Shown here: positions 56,523 to 64,000 of the stretch, piece after piece | Layout of the letters: every line of letters begins with the position of its first letter | Numbering within the stretch: the first letter of the stretch is position 1 | Assembly: GCA_013314735.1 (NCBI GenBank) | Contig: JABUFD010000003.1 | Coordinates: forward strand, 310,001-374,000 | From: Anaerolineae bacterium | Lineage (GTDB): Bacteria; Chloroflexota; Anaerolineae; Anaerolineales; Anaerolineaceae | Direction of reading: 5' to 3' | Length of the DNA stretch: 64,000 nt | Position numbers and translations under genes: made by a program | The notes under the pieces: model-generated | Database searches by the model: none | The model's input: only the letters and a program-made list of their open reading frames with translations | Told to the model about the DNA's origin: nothing

Positions 56523-56532
56523 CTCTTTCCGA

Positions 56533-57297
56533 TTATACCACCCCGGATGGTGATCCTTGCGCCTGTTCCGCCCGCAGCACGCCCGCATCATTGGACATGC
56601 GCAGCACCTCGCCCGGTTCCAGCCGCAGGAAATCTGCCGCATCCCAATCGCCGTCCAGCAGGCGTTTGATCAACACCAGGTTGCCTGCCACCCGGTCAAA
56701 TGTCCACTGGTTTTTTTGTGCATCCTCCTGCGCTTTTTGCTCCGCGAAGGTACTCTGGAAGATACCCATGTCGAGATAAGCGGCACGCTGGTAATGCTTC
56801 TGCCAGCCGCCCATCACCTCCATCAGGTAATCGGCATTATCCTTGCCATACTTTTCCACGTATTCATCATACTGCGCCCGTGCGCTTTCGACGGTGGGCA
56901 CGCCCAGCGACATACTGACAGAGGGATTGGTGTTGCGTTCGATGTAATCGGCCGAATACCAGTACGTGCCGGTATGCTCCTCAAATTCTGCCAGGTAGCG
57001 TTCACGCGAACCCAGGAACAGCGTCACACAATCATGGGCACGCGGCAGGATCATTGGCAGGCGCCGCGCGCGCAGGCCTTCCGTAGCCTTGCCGCACAGG
57101 CCGTAGCCCAGGATGATCGCGTCATATTTTTCAGGTGGCACCGCGTCCACCGCCGACTGCAGCACCGCCTGCAATTTGGGCGGCTCATTGTGCAGGCCGA
57201 TCTCAAACAATTCCACATCGATCACATGGGGGGAAACCGCCGCACAGTGGTACACAATCCGCGCCAGCGCTTCACAGGTGATACACTTTAATTTCAT
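56533..57297 (-). CDS. DUF1638 protein
   Basis: A 254-residue cytoplasmic protein of the DUF1638 family, recognised from MKLKCITCEAL at the N-terminus, LGYGLCGKATEGLRA in the centre and LPRAHDCVTLFLGSRERY. The family is of unknown biochemical function and in other genomes often accompanies corrinoid or methyltransferase genes; none is adjacent here. Conserved cysteines (Cys5, Cys8, and those in the GLCG and HDC motifs) suggest metal or cofactor binding. AAGGTG precedes ATG 57297. It is followed by a hairpin and the carboxyltransferase. Confidence 0.82.
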   Translation of the reverse strand: MKLKCITCEALARIVYHCAAVSPHVIDVELFEIGLHNEPPKLQAVLQSAVDAVPPEKYDAIILGYGLCGKATEGLRARRLPMILPRAHDCVTLFLGSRERYLAEFEEHTGTYWYSADYIERNTNPSVSMSLGVPTVESARAQYDEYVEKYGKDNADYLMEVMGGWQKHYQRAAYLDMGIFQSTFAEQKAQEDAQKNQWTFDRVAGNLVLIKRLLDGDWDAADFLRLEPGEVLRMSNDAGVLRAEQAQGSPSGVV

Positions 57298-57422
57298 CGA
57301 TTCACACCTTTTCTGTTGGGTTTCGCTGATTGTAACATAGGCCTCCCGCCCCTATGAAAAATAAAATCCCAAAAATCCAGCTCGATCAACATTCAGGAGA
57401 AGAAACTCAACCCAATTTATAC

Positions 57423-57428
57423 TATAAT
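57423..57428 (+). promoter_or_regulatory. -10 box of the kinase-propeller gene
   Basis: A perfect TATAAT lies 88 bases upstream of ATG 57516 in the divergent intergenic region, giving a leader of about 80 bases. The -35 region is poor. Confidence 0.4.
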
Positions 57429-57515
57429 CAAATCATCCAGCAGTTCCGGCAGATGACGTGTTCCAACAGCCGCACTGCATCACTCTCCACCATCACGATT
57501 CCTTGAGGAACCAAT

Positions 57516-59708
57516 ATGAACCTAGAACCAGGAACCATTTTACAGGATCGTTACCGCATTACCCGTACCCTCGGACAGGGCGGCATGGGTGCAGTCTACC
57601 AGGCACAGGATACATCGCTCAACGTGGATGTCGCCATCAAGGTGAATTTCAGCCGCAGTGAGGGCAGCACGAGCCAGTTCATGCGCGAAGCCCAATTGCT
57701 GGCCAAACTGCGCCATCCCAACCTGCCGCGCGTGATCCAGTACTTCATCGACCACGGCAACGAATTCCTGGTGATGGACTATATCCCCGGCGAAGACCTG
57801 AAACACCTGGTACAGGACGGCGGCCCCCAGGACCTGGATACCGTCCTACGCTGGGCGGAGCAGCTCGGAGAGGCGCTTTCGTACCTGCACCGCCAGGATC
57901 CGCCTGTGTTCCACCGCGACATCAAGCCCGAAAACATCAAACTTTCCGCCGATAACCAGGCCATGCTGGTGGACTTCGGCATTGCCAAAGCCGCCTACAG
58001 CAGCCAGATGACCCAGCTGGGCGCGCGCGGTTACACCCCCGGTTATGCCCCGCCCGAACAGTACGGGGGCGGCCGTACCGGTTCCTATACCGACCAATAT
58101 GGCCTGGCGGCCACGATCTACTTCCTGTTGACCGGGCAGAAACCGCTGGACAGCGTGGCGCGCGTGGTGGAGAAAAAAGCGATCCCCACCGTGCAATCCT
58201 ATAACCGCACCATTCCCCTCCATGTCAGCCAGGCGATCGAAAAAGCGCTTTCGCTCAACCCGGAGGACCGCTTCTTGAGCGTGGCGGATTTCATCCGCGC
58301 CCTCACCGGCAAAGCCTCCGCCTCCTTTGCGCGCACCATGCCCAACCCGCAGGACCGCGAAGGGGCAACGATGACTGCCCTTGGCGGGGTAGGCATTCCT
58401 TCAGCGCCGCCAACCAGTTTCGGCGCGCAAACCGCCGTGTATACGCCCAATGCCAGTCCCCAGGCAGGAGCCGGTGTGATGCCGCCGGGCGGCATCACTG
58501 CCCCACCCGTGGTTTTGCCTGCAAAAAAGCGCTTCCCGGTCGGTCTGGTGCTGGGTATCGTGGGCGGACTGGTGGTGATTGGAGCGATTGTCGTGGTTGG
58601 CATCCTGTACCTGACCGGCAACCTGTTCAACGCCACCCCCACCGCTGATGCGGCGCTGGTATTGGCCGGCACCCAGACTGCGGCATCCCTTTCGGTGCTT
58701 GCAGAAGAACCCGCCACTGACACTCCTGAACCCAGCCCCACGCTGGAACCCACCCGTGCGCCTACCAATACGGAAATTCCCACCCCGCAGGATACGGCCA
58801 CGCCCGAACCCACCGCCACCCCGACCCCGATCCCGATCGGCGTTTTGGCCTATATCAGCGATCGCGGCGGTGATGACCGCCAGATCTGGCTGATGCAGGT
58901 CGGCATGGACCGGATGGGTGGGATTGTTGCAGAACACACCCAACTGACTTTTGATGCCGGTGACAAGAGCTACCCGGCATGGTCGCCGGATGGACGCTAC
59001 CTGGTATATTCAGCACCCGGTGCCAGCGCCAGCGAAGGCCTGAACCTGTACCGGATTGACTTCACCGATGACAGCAGCGCGCCCATCCAACTCACTGACC
59101 GCCGCGGAGATGAGGTCGGCGCTGCGTTCTCAGCCGATGGTGACACTATCGCCTATGACAACAACGGCCGCGATGATGGACTGCGCCAGATTTATTTCGT
59201 CAACCCCGACGGCAGCAATGATACCCGCATCAGTTTTGACTTCCAGGAGTTTTCTCCCACCTGGCACCCGACCATCGCAGACCGCTACTACTTCGTGCTG
59301 GCTGGCGCAGGCGGCCATTGGACGCTCTATTATCGGTCAGCAACTGCTGACCAGAGCGAAGTGGAGACCTTTGACAAATCGTCCTTCTTCGGCAGGCTGG
59401 GCGAGGTGGACCACCCGGTGATCTCACCGGATTTGCAGTACATTGCCTACACCCAGGTCAACGGCTCCCGCACCAACATCTACACCACACGCATGTCTAC
59501 GGGCGGCGCGGATGTGTACCAGCTGACCAATACCAATAGTGATGCGTATCCCAGCTTTTCAATGGACAGCAACTGGATTGCTTTCTCATCAGAACGCGAT
59601 GGCAATGCCGAAATCTATATTATGGACCTGACCGGCCAGCAGCTGACCAATCTCAGTATGTCAGACAGCTATGACGGTATGCCAGCCTGGTATCCATTGC
59701 AGCCGTAA
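57516..59708 (+). CDS. Serine/threonine protein kinase with extracytoplasmic TolB-like propeller
   Basis: A 730-residue membrane kinase. The cytoplasmic kinase domain (about 12-265) has GQGGMGAV, Lys42, HRDIKPEN (133-140), DFG (153-155) and a PPEQYGGG activation segment. A Pro/Ala juxtamembrane region follows. One membrane helix spans about 341-365. A Thr/Pro-rich stalk (400-440) leads to a C-terminal beta-propeller of PD40/TolB repeats (442-728), with units such as YPAWSPDGRYLVYS and YPSFSMDSNWIAFS. By analogy to PknB and PknD-type kinases the propeller should sense an external ligand or envelope state. GAGGAA precedes ATG. Confidence 0.93.
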   Translation: MNLEPGTILQDRYRITRTLGQGGMGAVYQAQDTSLNVDVAIKVNFSRSEGSTSQFMREAQLLAKLRHPNLPRVIQYFIDHGNEFLVMDYIPGEDLKHLVQDGGPQDLDTVLRWAEQLGEALSYLHRQDPPVFHRDIKPENIKLSADNQAMLVDFGIAKAAYSSQMTQLGARGYTPGYAPPEQYGGGRTGSYTDQYGLAATIYFLLTGQKPLDSVARVVEKKAIPTVQSYNRTIPLHVSQAIEKALSLNPEDRFLSVADFIRALTGKASASFARTMPNPQDREGATMTALGGVGIPSAPPTSFGAQTAVYTPNASPQAGAGVMPPGGITAPPVVLPAKKRFPVGLVLGIVGGLVVIGAIVVVGILYLTGNLFNATPTADAALVLAGTQTAASLSVLAEEPATDTPEPSPTLEPTRAPTNTEIPTPQDTATPEPTATPTPIPIGVLAYISDRGGDDRQIWLMQVGMDRMGGIVAEHTQLTFDAGDKSYPAWSPDGRYLVYSAPGASASEGLNLYRIDFTDDSSAPIQLTDRRGDEVGAAFSADGDTIAYDNNGRDDGLRQIYFVNPDGSNDTRISFDFQEFSPTWHPTIADRYYFVLAGAGGHWTLYYRSATADQSEVETFDKSSFFGRLGEVDHPVISPDLQYIAYTQVNGSRTNIYTTRMSTGGADVYQLTNTNSDAYPSFSMDSNWIAFSSERDGNAEIYIMDLTGQQLTNLSMSDSYDGMPAWYPLQP

Positions 59709-59725
59709 AAGGGCACAATCTGCGG

Positions 59726-59731
59726 TACAAT
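59726..59731 (+). promoter_or_regulatory. -10 box before the nucleotidyltransferase-fold gene
   Basis: TACAAT ends five bases before ATG 59737 and 17 before ATG 59749. The former would be leaderless. No good -35 is visible. Confidence 0.4.
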
Positions 59732-59736
59732 TAGGT

Positions 59737-60108
59737 ATGGAACTTCATATGAATCAACAGCAGCTGCAGCAATTGCAGCAGTATTGCAAACGTTGGCATG
59801 TTGCGAAGATGGAACTCTTTGGTTCGGTCCTGAGTGAGTTCCGCACCCCCAACGAACGGATCAAGGTCTTGCTCAAATTCGAAGAAGGCAATGCCCCCAC
59901 CCTGCGCGACCGGATGAACATGGAAATGGAACTGGAAAAGCTGTTCGGTATTAACCGCCAGGTGGACCTGTTCAGCTACGCCGGCATCAAGAGTAATATC
60001 TTCCCTCTTCACCAGGAGAATATCCTCAGCGAAGATACCGCACTCATTTACCCGGTTGCGCCGTTCGATGCAGTTGAACCGGCTGAAGCAAGCTCGTCAG
60101 AAGGATAA
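59737..60108 (+). CDS. Nucleotidyltransferase-fold protein lacking the catalytic Asp pair
   Basis: A 123-residue protein of the MNT-like minimal nucleotidyltransferase group. The fold motif LFGSVLSEF and the later VDLFSY match the family, but the segment that should read S-D-I-D-x-L-V reads E-R-I-K-V-L-L: both metal-binding aspartates are replaced by Arg and Lys. The third Asp (VDLF) is kept. The protein is therefore probably not an active transferase and may bind RNA or another protein. The start is ATG 59737 (leaderless) or ATG 59749, which has GGA upstream. It sits just after the kinase gene; no HEPN partner is present. Confidence 0.75.
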   Translation: MELHMNQQQLQQLQQYCKRWHVAKMELFGSVLSEFRTPNERIKVLLKFEEGNAPTLRDRMNMEMELEKLFGINRQVDLFSYAGIKSNIFPLHQENILSEDTALIYPVAPFDAVEPAEASSSEG

Positions 60109-60138
60109 ACCTGCCGCATCATCCGCAGGCCGATGCAA

Positions 60139-60459
60139 TCACTCGATTCCTGGCAACGGCGGATTGAGGTGATCGGTGCGTTTGCGGCTCGCCGCCCTGC
60201 CATATTCCGGCAGCCTGCGGCCCAGCCCCGGGTTCAGGATTACGTTTAAGCGCTTGAGCGCATTCAGATCATATTCGCGGTAACCACACACATCACACAC
60301 CCAGGCCGGGAAATCGGGGACTGTTACCAGCTCCGGCCCCATCCAGGTGAGATAGGTGAGGTATTTCCGTTTCAGGTGGCCTACCTGGCATTCACGGCAG
60401 GTGGCTGATGCGGTGGAATCTGCGGTTTCCTGCGGGTGAAGATGATTGCTCTCGCGCAT
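60139..60459 (-). CDS. YgiT-type zinc finger protein
   Basis: A 106-residue protein with the YgiT/MqsA N-terminal zinc finger: two CxxC pairs (CREC near residue 21 and CDVC near 55) flanking VPDFPAWVCDVCGYREYD. Unlike full MqsA it has no helix-turn-helix domain. In other genomes such proteins pair with small toxins, but none is next to this gene. It starts one base after the deoC stop (TGAATG), with GGAGG overlapping the deoC end, so it is translated with deoC as the last gene of the ybbR-der-lepB-deoC operon. Confidence 0.85.
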   Translation of the reverse strand: MRESNHLHPQETADSTASATCRECQVGHLKRKYLTYLTWMGPELVTVPDFPAWVCDVCGYREYDLNALKRLNVILNPGLGRRLPEYGRAASRKRTDHLNPPLPGIE

Positions 60460-61203
60460 TCAGGCCTCCACGATCTCTTGCATGATTGCCACGCCGGCAC
60501 TCGCTCCCAGGCGGGTGGCACCGGCTTCGAGCATGGCACGCGCATCGGCCAAACAGCGCACGCCGCCTGCCGCCTTAACGCCCATCGTTGGCCCCACCAC
60601 CGCGCGCATCAGGCGGATGTCTTCCACCGTGGCGCCGGCTTTATTGAACCCGGTCGAGGTCTTCACAAAATCCGCCCCGGCTTCCTTGCACAGAAGGCAG
60701 GCAATAATTTTCTCACTTTCCGTCAGCAGGCAGGTTTCCAGGATCACTTTCAGGATCGCCCGTTCCTCGTGGCAGGCTTCAGCCACGGCACGGATATCAT
60801 CATACACAACCTCAAAGGCACCGCCCTTCAGCATGCCAACGGATTGCACCATGTCAATTTCAACCGCCCCGTGGTGGATGGCATCCTTGGCCTCGGCTGC
60901 TTTCACCGCGCCAGGATCGGCCCCCAGTGGGAAACCGACCACTGTACATACATCCACCCCGCTGCCATCCAGCAATTCACGGCATAACGGAACAAAGATC
61001 GGGTTAACGCATACCGAGGCAAAGCGGTATTCGCGCGCCTCGCTGCACAGGACTTCCACCTGGTGCGGGGTTGCTTCCGGCTTCAACAGGGTGTGGTCAA
61101 TGAACTTTGCCAGCGAACCATCCAACCGGTAAGGGGTGGCGGTTGCGGAGGGCAGATTCTTCTCAAGCGCCTGCGCCAATTCCAGAATTTGATTGCGTTC
61201 CAT
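60460..61203 (-). CDS. deoC: Deoxyribose-phosphate aldolase
   Basis: A 247-residue class I aldolase that splits 2-deoxyribose 5-phosphate into glyceraldehyde 3-phosphate and acetaldehyde in nucleoside catabolism. The TIM-barrel signatures are [21 protein letters not shown] and the Schiff-base Lys in FVKTSTGF, with KAAGGVR near the C-terminus. ATG 61203 is the best-spaced of three adjacent starts behind GAGGTG. The gene begins 13 bases after the lepB stop and is followed without a gap by the YgiT-type gene. Works with cytidine deaminase in salvage. Confidence 0.94.
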   Translation of the reverse strand: MERNQILELAQALEKNLPSATATPYRLDGSLAKFIDHTLLKPEATPHQVEVLCSEAREYRFASVCVNPIFVPLCRELLDGSGVDVCTVVGFPLGADPGAVKAAEAKDAIHHGAVEIDMVQSVGMLKGGAFEVVYDDIRAVAEACHEERAILKVILETCLLTESEKIIACLLCKEAGADFVKTSTGFNKAGATVEDIRLMRAVVGPTMGVKAAGGVRCLADARAMLEAGATRLGASAGVAIMQEIVEA

Positions 61204-61216
61204 CATCACACCTCGC

Positions 61217-61870
61217 TCAATACACCGCCGCAGCGGGATCCATCCGTTGGATTAAGTGTACCGCATTTGGCGGCCAATACACCAGGAATGCCCGGCCAAA
61301 TACATTTTCAATCGGCAGATAACCCCATTCGTGCGAATCCGCCGAGAGGTTGCGGTTATCGCCCAGCACAAACAGCGAATCCTGGGGTACATACCACTGC
61401 CCTTCATACAGGGGCTTCTGCCGCGCATACGGCTCAGAAAGCAGCACACCGTTGACAAACACCAGCCCCTGCTCCACGCGCACCTCATCCCCCGGCAGGC
61501 CGATCAGGCGTTTGATATAATCCTGCCCCGGTTCGTTGGGAGCGTGGAACACCACGATGTCCCCACGCTGGAAATTATCGGGGTTGCGGTACGCCCATTT
61601 GAAAACCATCAGGAGCTGCCCTGGCTGAACGGTATCCTGCATGCTGATGCTCTCCACCTGCACCCGTCCGATCATCGCATCGACACCCTTGTAGAGCAGG
61701 AACACCACCACCACCATCTGCACCAGCTCAAACACGAATTGCCGGAGTTTACGGCCGAAGGGAACTGTCTCTTCTGCCGGCGATTCTGACGGCCTGTCCA
61801 TCTGGCGTTCTTCAACATCATCGGGCAGGTCGCTTTCAATCAGGGGAGCATCAGGAATGGGGTCACGCAA
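61217..61870 (-). CDS. lepB: Signal peptidase I
   Basis: A 217-residue membrane peptidase that removes Sec signal peptides. A single N-terminal membrane anchor spans about 45-62, after a charged cytoplasmic tail of about 40 residues. The catalytic dyad is Ser76 (SISMQDT) and Lys120 ([14 protein letters not shown]). The C-terminal [14 protein letters not shown] is the box E signature. The start is TTG 61870, because GGAGG lies six bases upstream; a TTG at 61885 precedes that ribosome site. It processes exported proteins such as the subtilase and lies upstream of deoC. Confidence 0.92.
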   Translation of the reverse strand: MRDPIPDAPLIESDLPDDVEERQMDRPSESPAEETVPFGRKLRQFVFELVQMVVVVFLLYKGVDAMIGRVQVESISMQDTVQPGQLLMVFKWAYRNPDNFQRGDIVVFHAPNEPGQDYIKRLIGLPGDEVRVEQGLVFVNGVLLSEPYARQKPLYEGQWYVPQDSLFVLGDNRNLSADSHEWGYLPIENVFGRAFLVYWPPNAVHLIQRMDPAAAVY

Positions 61871-61985
61871 TGTCAGCCTCCACAAGGATTACACTTCCAT
61901 TATAAAACCAACCAGCGGCAGGCGCAAAGCGCACCGCCGCAATTGCATTCATTGACAATTCATTGCGCCTCACTGGCAAGCGCTT

Positions 61986-63347
61986 TCAGCTCTGTTTCAA
62001 CACCAGGTGGATCGGCGTGCCTTCAAACGGGAATTCCTTGCGGATCTGGTTTTCCAAAAAGCGCATATACCCGAAATGCCCCAGCTTGGGGTCATTGACA
62101 TGCAGCAGGAAGGTGGGCGGATCGTCTTTGACCTGGTTGACATAGTAAATGTTCAACGGCCGCCCGGTACCGGAACGCGGCGCATGCAGGTCCATTGCCT
62201 GGCGCACAATCCGGTTCAGCTGCCCGGTGGGAATCCAGTTATGGCGTTCTTCCTCCACCTTCAACGCCAGCGGCAGCACCTGGTCCACCCGCTGGCCGGT
62301 TTTGGCAGAGATGAACAGGAGCGGTACATACGGCAGGAAGTTCAATTCCTGGCGAATTCGTTCAGTGTATTCCAGCATGGTGTAGGTGTCTTTTTCAACC
62401 GCATCCCACTTGTTGACCACCACCACGACGCTTTTCCATTCATCCAGGATAAAGCCGGCAATGTGGGCATCCTGTTCGGTAATTCCCGTGGTGGCATCGA
62501 TCAGCAGCAACGCCACATCAGCACGCTCGATGGCACGCATTGAGCGGATCACGCTATATTTTTCCACCCCGCGCTCGATCTTGCCGCGCTTGCGGATACC
62601 GGCGGTGTCAATCAGGGTCAGTTTCACCCCTTCATATTCCATCGGGGTGTCCACGGCGTCGCGCGTGGTGCCGGCAATCGGGCTGACAATGGCACGATTT
62701 TGCCCGGTGAGCTGGTTTAACAGGCTGGATTTGCCCACATTCGGCTTGCCAACAATCGCGATCTTGACCGAATCATCTTCAGGTTCCTCCACCGCGGGTG
62801 GAAATGCCTCGACAATCGCATCCAATAGATCACCGGTACCGCGGCCTTGCAGACCCGAGATCGGGTAGGGATCGCCAAGGCCCATTTCGTAAAACTGCCA
62901 GGCATCGGCCATTTTTTCCATGTTATCCGCTTTGTTCACCACCAGCAGGATCGGGGGAAATTGTTTGCCGTCCACCTTTTTCTGGCTGGTACGCAGCAAG
63001 GTTGCCACTTCCATATCAGCCGGGGTAACGCCGGCATTCACATCCACCAGGAAACATACCACATCTGCTTCGGCGATGGCAATTTCCACTTGCGAGCGAA
63101 TGTCATCAATGAAATCGGCGGAACCCACCGAAAGCACCGACTTGCTGCTGTGGGCAGTGGGGTCCAACCCGCCGGTATCAACAATGTAAAATTCCTTGCC
63201 GTTCCACAACGCCTCGGTATACAGGCGGTCACGGGTGGTGCCCGGAACATCATCCACAATTGCCATCTGCTCGCCCGAAAGACGGTTGAACAGGGTACTT
63301 TTGCCAACATTTGGTCTGCCGACCAATGCCACTACTGGTTTTGCCAT
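61986..63347 (-). CDS. der: GTPase Der (EngA)
   Basis: A 453-residue essential ribosome-assembly GTPase with two tandem G domains and a C-terminal KH-like domain. G1 motifs are GRPNVGKST (first) and GKPNVGKSS (second). G3 DTGG and DTAG, and G4 NKAD and NKWD are visible. The length matches the family. It is the second gene after the ybbR-like gene and precedes lepB by about 115 bases. Its role is maturation of the 50S subunit. Confidence 0.96.
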   Translation of the reverse strand: MAKPVVALVGRPNVGKSTLFNRLSGEQMAIVDDVPGTTRDRLYTEALWNGKEFYIVDTGGLDPTAHSSKSVLSVGSADFIDDIRSQVEIAIAEADVVCFLVDVNAGVTPADMEVATLLRTSQKKVDGKQFPPILLVVNKADNMEKMADAWQFYEMGLGDPYPISGLQGRGTGDLLDAIVEAFPPAVEEPEDDSVKIAIVGKPNVGKSSLLNQLTGQNRAIVSPIAGTTRDAVDTPMEYEGVKLTLIDTAGIRKRGKIERGVEKYSVIRSMRAIERADVALLLIDATTGITEQDAHIAGFILDEWKSVVVVVNKWDAVEKDTYTMLEYTERIRQELNFLPYVPLLFISAKTGQRVDQVLPLALKVEEERHNWIPTGQLNRIVRQAMDLHAPRSGTGRPLNIYYVNQVKDDPPTFLLHVNDPKLGHFGYMRFLENQIRKEFPFEGTPIHLVLKQS

Positions 63348-63393
63348 GCCTTCAATCCTTTTATCATTCCCGCATTCTTCATCCCACCCGGGA

Positions 63394-64000
63394 TCACGGT
63401 TTTTTGGTGGGTGTTCTGGTCGGTGTGAGCGTGGCAGTGCGGCGCGGGGTGGCCGTCAGGGTGGGGAACAGATCGTCCGGTGTGATGGTGTGGGTTGGGT
63501 TGATCTCCAGTTCCACTTCCACCGATTCCGGCAGGACCGACTGCACCAGCAATCCCTGCACCAGGATTTCCACCTGCGGCACGCGCTGGTATACCCCTTC
63601 GGGGACATCGGTCATATCGATGAACACACGCACATCAGTGGCGCGCAGTTTGTCCAGCACCGGCAGCGGACCGGAGAGGATCACATCCACCACTTCGGGT
63701 GAAACCGTCGCCACCAGCCCCTCATCCACGCCTACCAATTCTACCCGCATATTGCTTAAAGTCAAGCTGCTCTCAATTGCCGCGATTCCCACCTGCACCT
63801 GCACCTGGTTTTCGCCCACCACCGACACGCCCGAAGGCAACGCCAGCGGCAGCAGCACATCGACATCATCCACCGCGCCGGTGATATCCAGCGGCTCGGT
63901 CTCCACGTAACCCGGCAGGTCCAGTACCAGGTCGGGGTTGACAGAAAATACCGTCACCACTGCCGGATAGGAGGAGACATTGGTCACGCGGTAGCCGCCA
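63394..64000 (-). CDS. YbbR-domain protein, 5' end outside window
   Basis: The C-terminal part of a secreted YbbR-domain protein; the frame runs open to the window edge, so the N-terminus is missing. It shows repeated YbbR-type sequence (VVTVFSVNPDLVLDLPGYVETEPLDITG at the edge, then VRVFIDMTDVPEGVYQRVPQVEI) and ends in a Thr/Pro/Arg-rich tail (TATPRRTATLTPTRTPTKKP). YbbR/CdaR proteins usually sit beside the diadenylate cyclase CdaA and modulate cyclic di-AMP. Here the downstream gene is der; what lies upstream cannot be seen. Confidence 0.85.
   Translation of the reverse strand, partial: GGYRVTNVSSYPAVVTVFSVNPDLVLDLPGYVETEPLDITGAVDDVDVLLPLALPSGVSVVGENQVQVQVGIAAIESSLTLSNMRVELVGVDEGLVATVSPEVVDVILSGPLPVLDKLRATDVRVFIDMTDVPEGVYQRVPQVEILVQGLLVQSVLPESVEVELEINPTHTITPDDLFPTLTATPRRTATLTPTRTPTKKP

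Overview
This 64 kb window reads as chromosome from a Gram-positive-like or monoderm anaerobe, most probably an Anaerolineae member of the Chloroflexota. The placement is inference. It rests on moderately high GC coding sequence, secreted proteins with Thr/Pro-rich linkers, large peptide-type ABC transporters fed by very large lipoproteins, RNase J, a serine/threonine kinase with an extracytoplasmic propeller, and glycoside hydrolases of a carbohydrate fermenter. No rRNA, CRISPR array, transposase or integrase gene was found. Two tRNA genes are present: Ile2 with anticodon CAT, and Gln with anticodon TTG.

Layout. 1-10 kb: two convergent aldo/keto reductases, an AT-rich orphan gene, a leucine-rich-repeat lipoprotein, a short AT-rich insertion at the tRNA-Ile2 gene that left a displaced copy of the tRNA 3' end, tandem MFS transporters and dihydrolipoyl dehydrogenase. 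10-19 kb: an OmpR-type two-component pair, a small-molecule kinase, a phosphoesterase, a GAF-GGDEF protein, RNase J and dTDP-glucose 4,6-dehydratase. 19-31 kb: a GT-C membrane glycosyltransferase, a methyltransferase coupled to a GH2 beta-galactosidase, a radical SAM protein, a GH127 arabinofuranosidase with a LacI-type operator, a DUF302 protein, a secreted subtilase and a TetR regulator. 31-35 kb: the housekeeping operon glmU, CNNM/CorC, cdd, recO. 35-46.5 kb: tRNA-Gln, a receiver-Roadblock protein, a six-gene oligopeptide/oligosaccharide ABC operon, and a second solute-binding lipoprotein. 46.5-57 kb: GH25 lysozyme, a hybrid histidine kinase, a lipoprotein, MtaB, L-lactate dehydrogenase, a DUF4013-HhH membrane protein, GNAT, a biotin-dependent carboxyltransferase coupled to a small membrane protein, and DUF1638. 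57-64 kb: the kinase-propeller protein, a nucleotidyltransferase fold whose catalytic Asp pair is replaced by Arg and Lys, and the operon ybbR-like, der, lepB, deoC, YgiT-type zinc finger.

How the genes fit together. The glycoside hydrolases, MFS and ABC transporters, aldo/keto reductases, deoC, lactate dehydrogenase and carboxyltransferase suit import and fermentation of plant-type sugars and peptides. glmU, rfbB, the GT-C enzyme, the lysozyme and the signal peptidase suit envelope work. Signalling proteins are numerous.

Three genome habits recur: -10 boxes about 6-9 bases before a start codon, implying leaderless mRNAs; convergent genes whose 3' ends overlap by 25-32 bases; and terminators built on CTCCC/GGGAG arms. 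The observations most worth a second look are the tRNA-Ile2 insertion, the charge-reversed nucleotidyltransferase, the duplicated C-terminal domain of the LRR lipoprotein, the receiver-Roadblock protein and the permease with a large extracytoplasmic insertion. No family assignment here was checked by database search.
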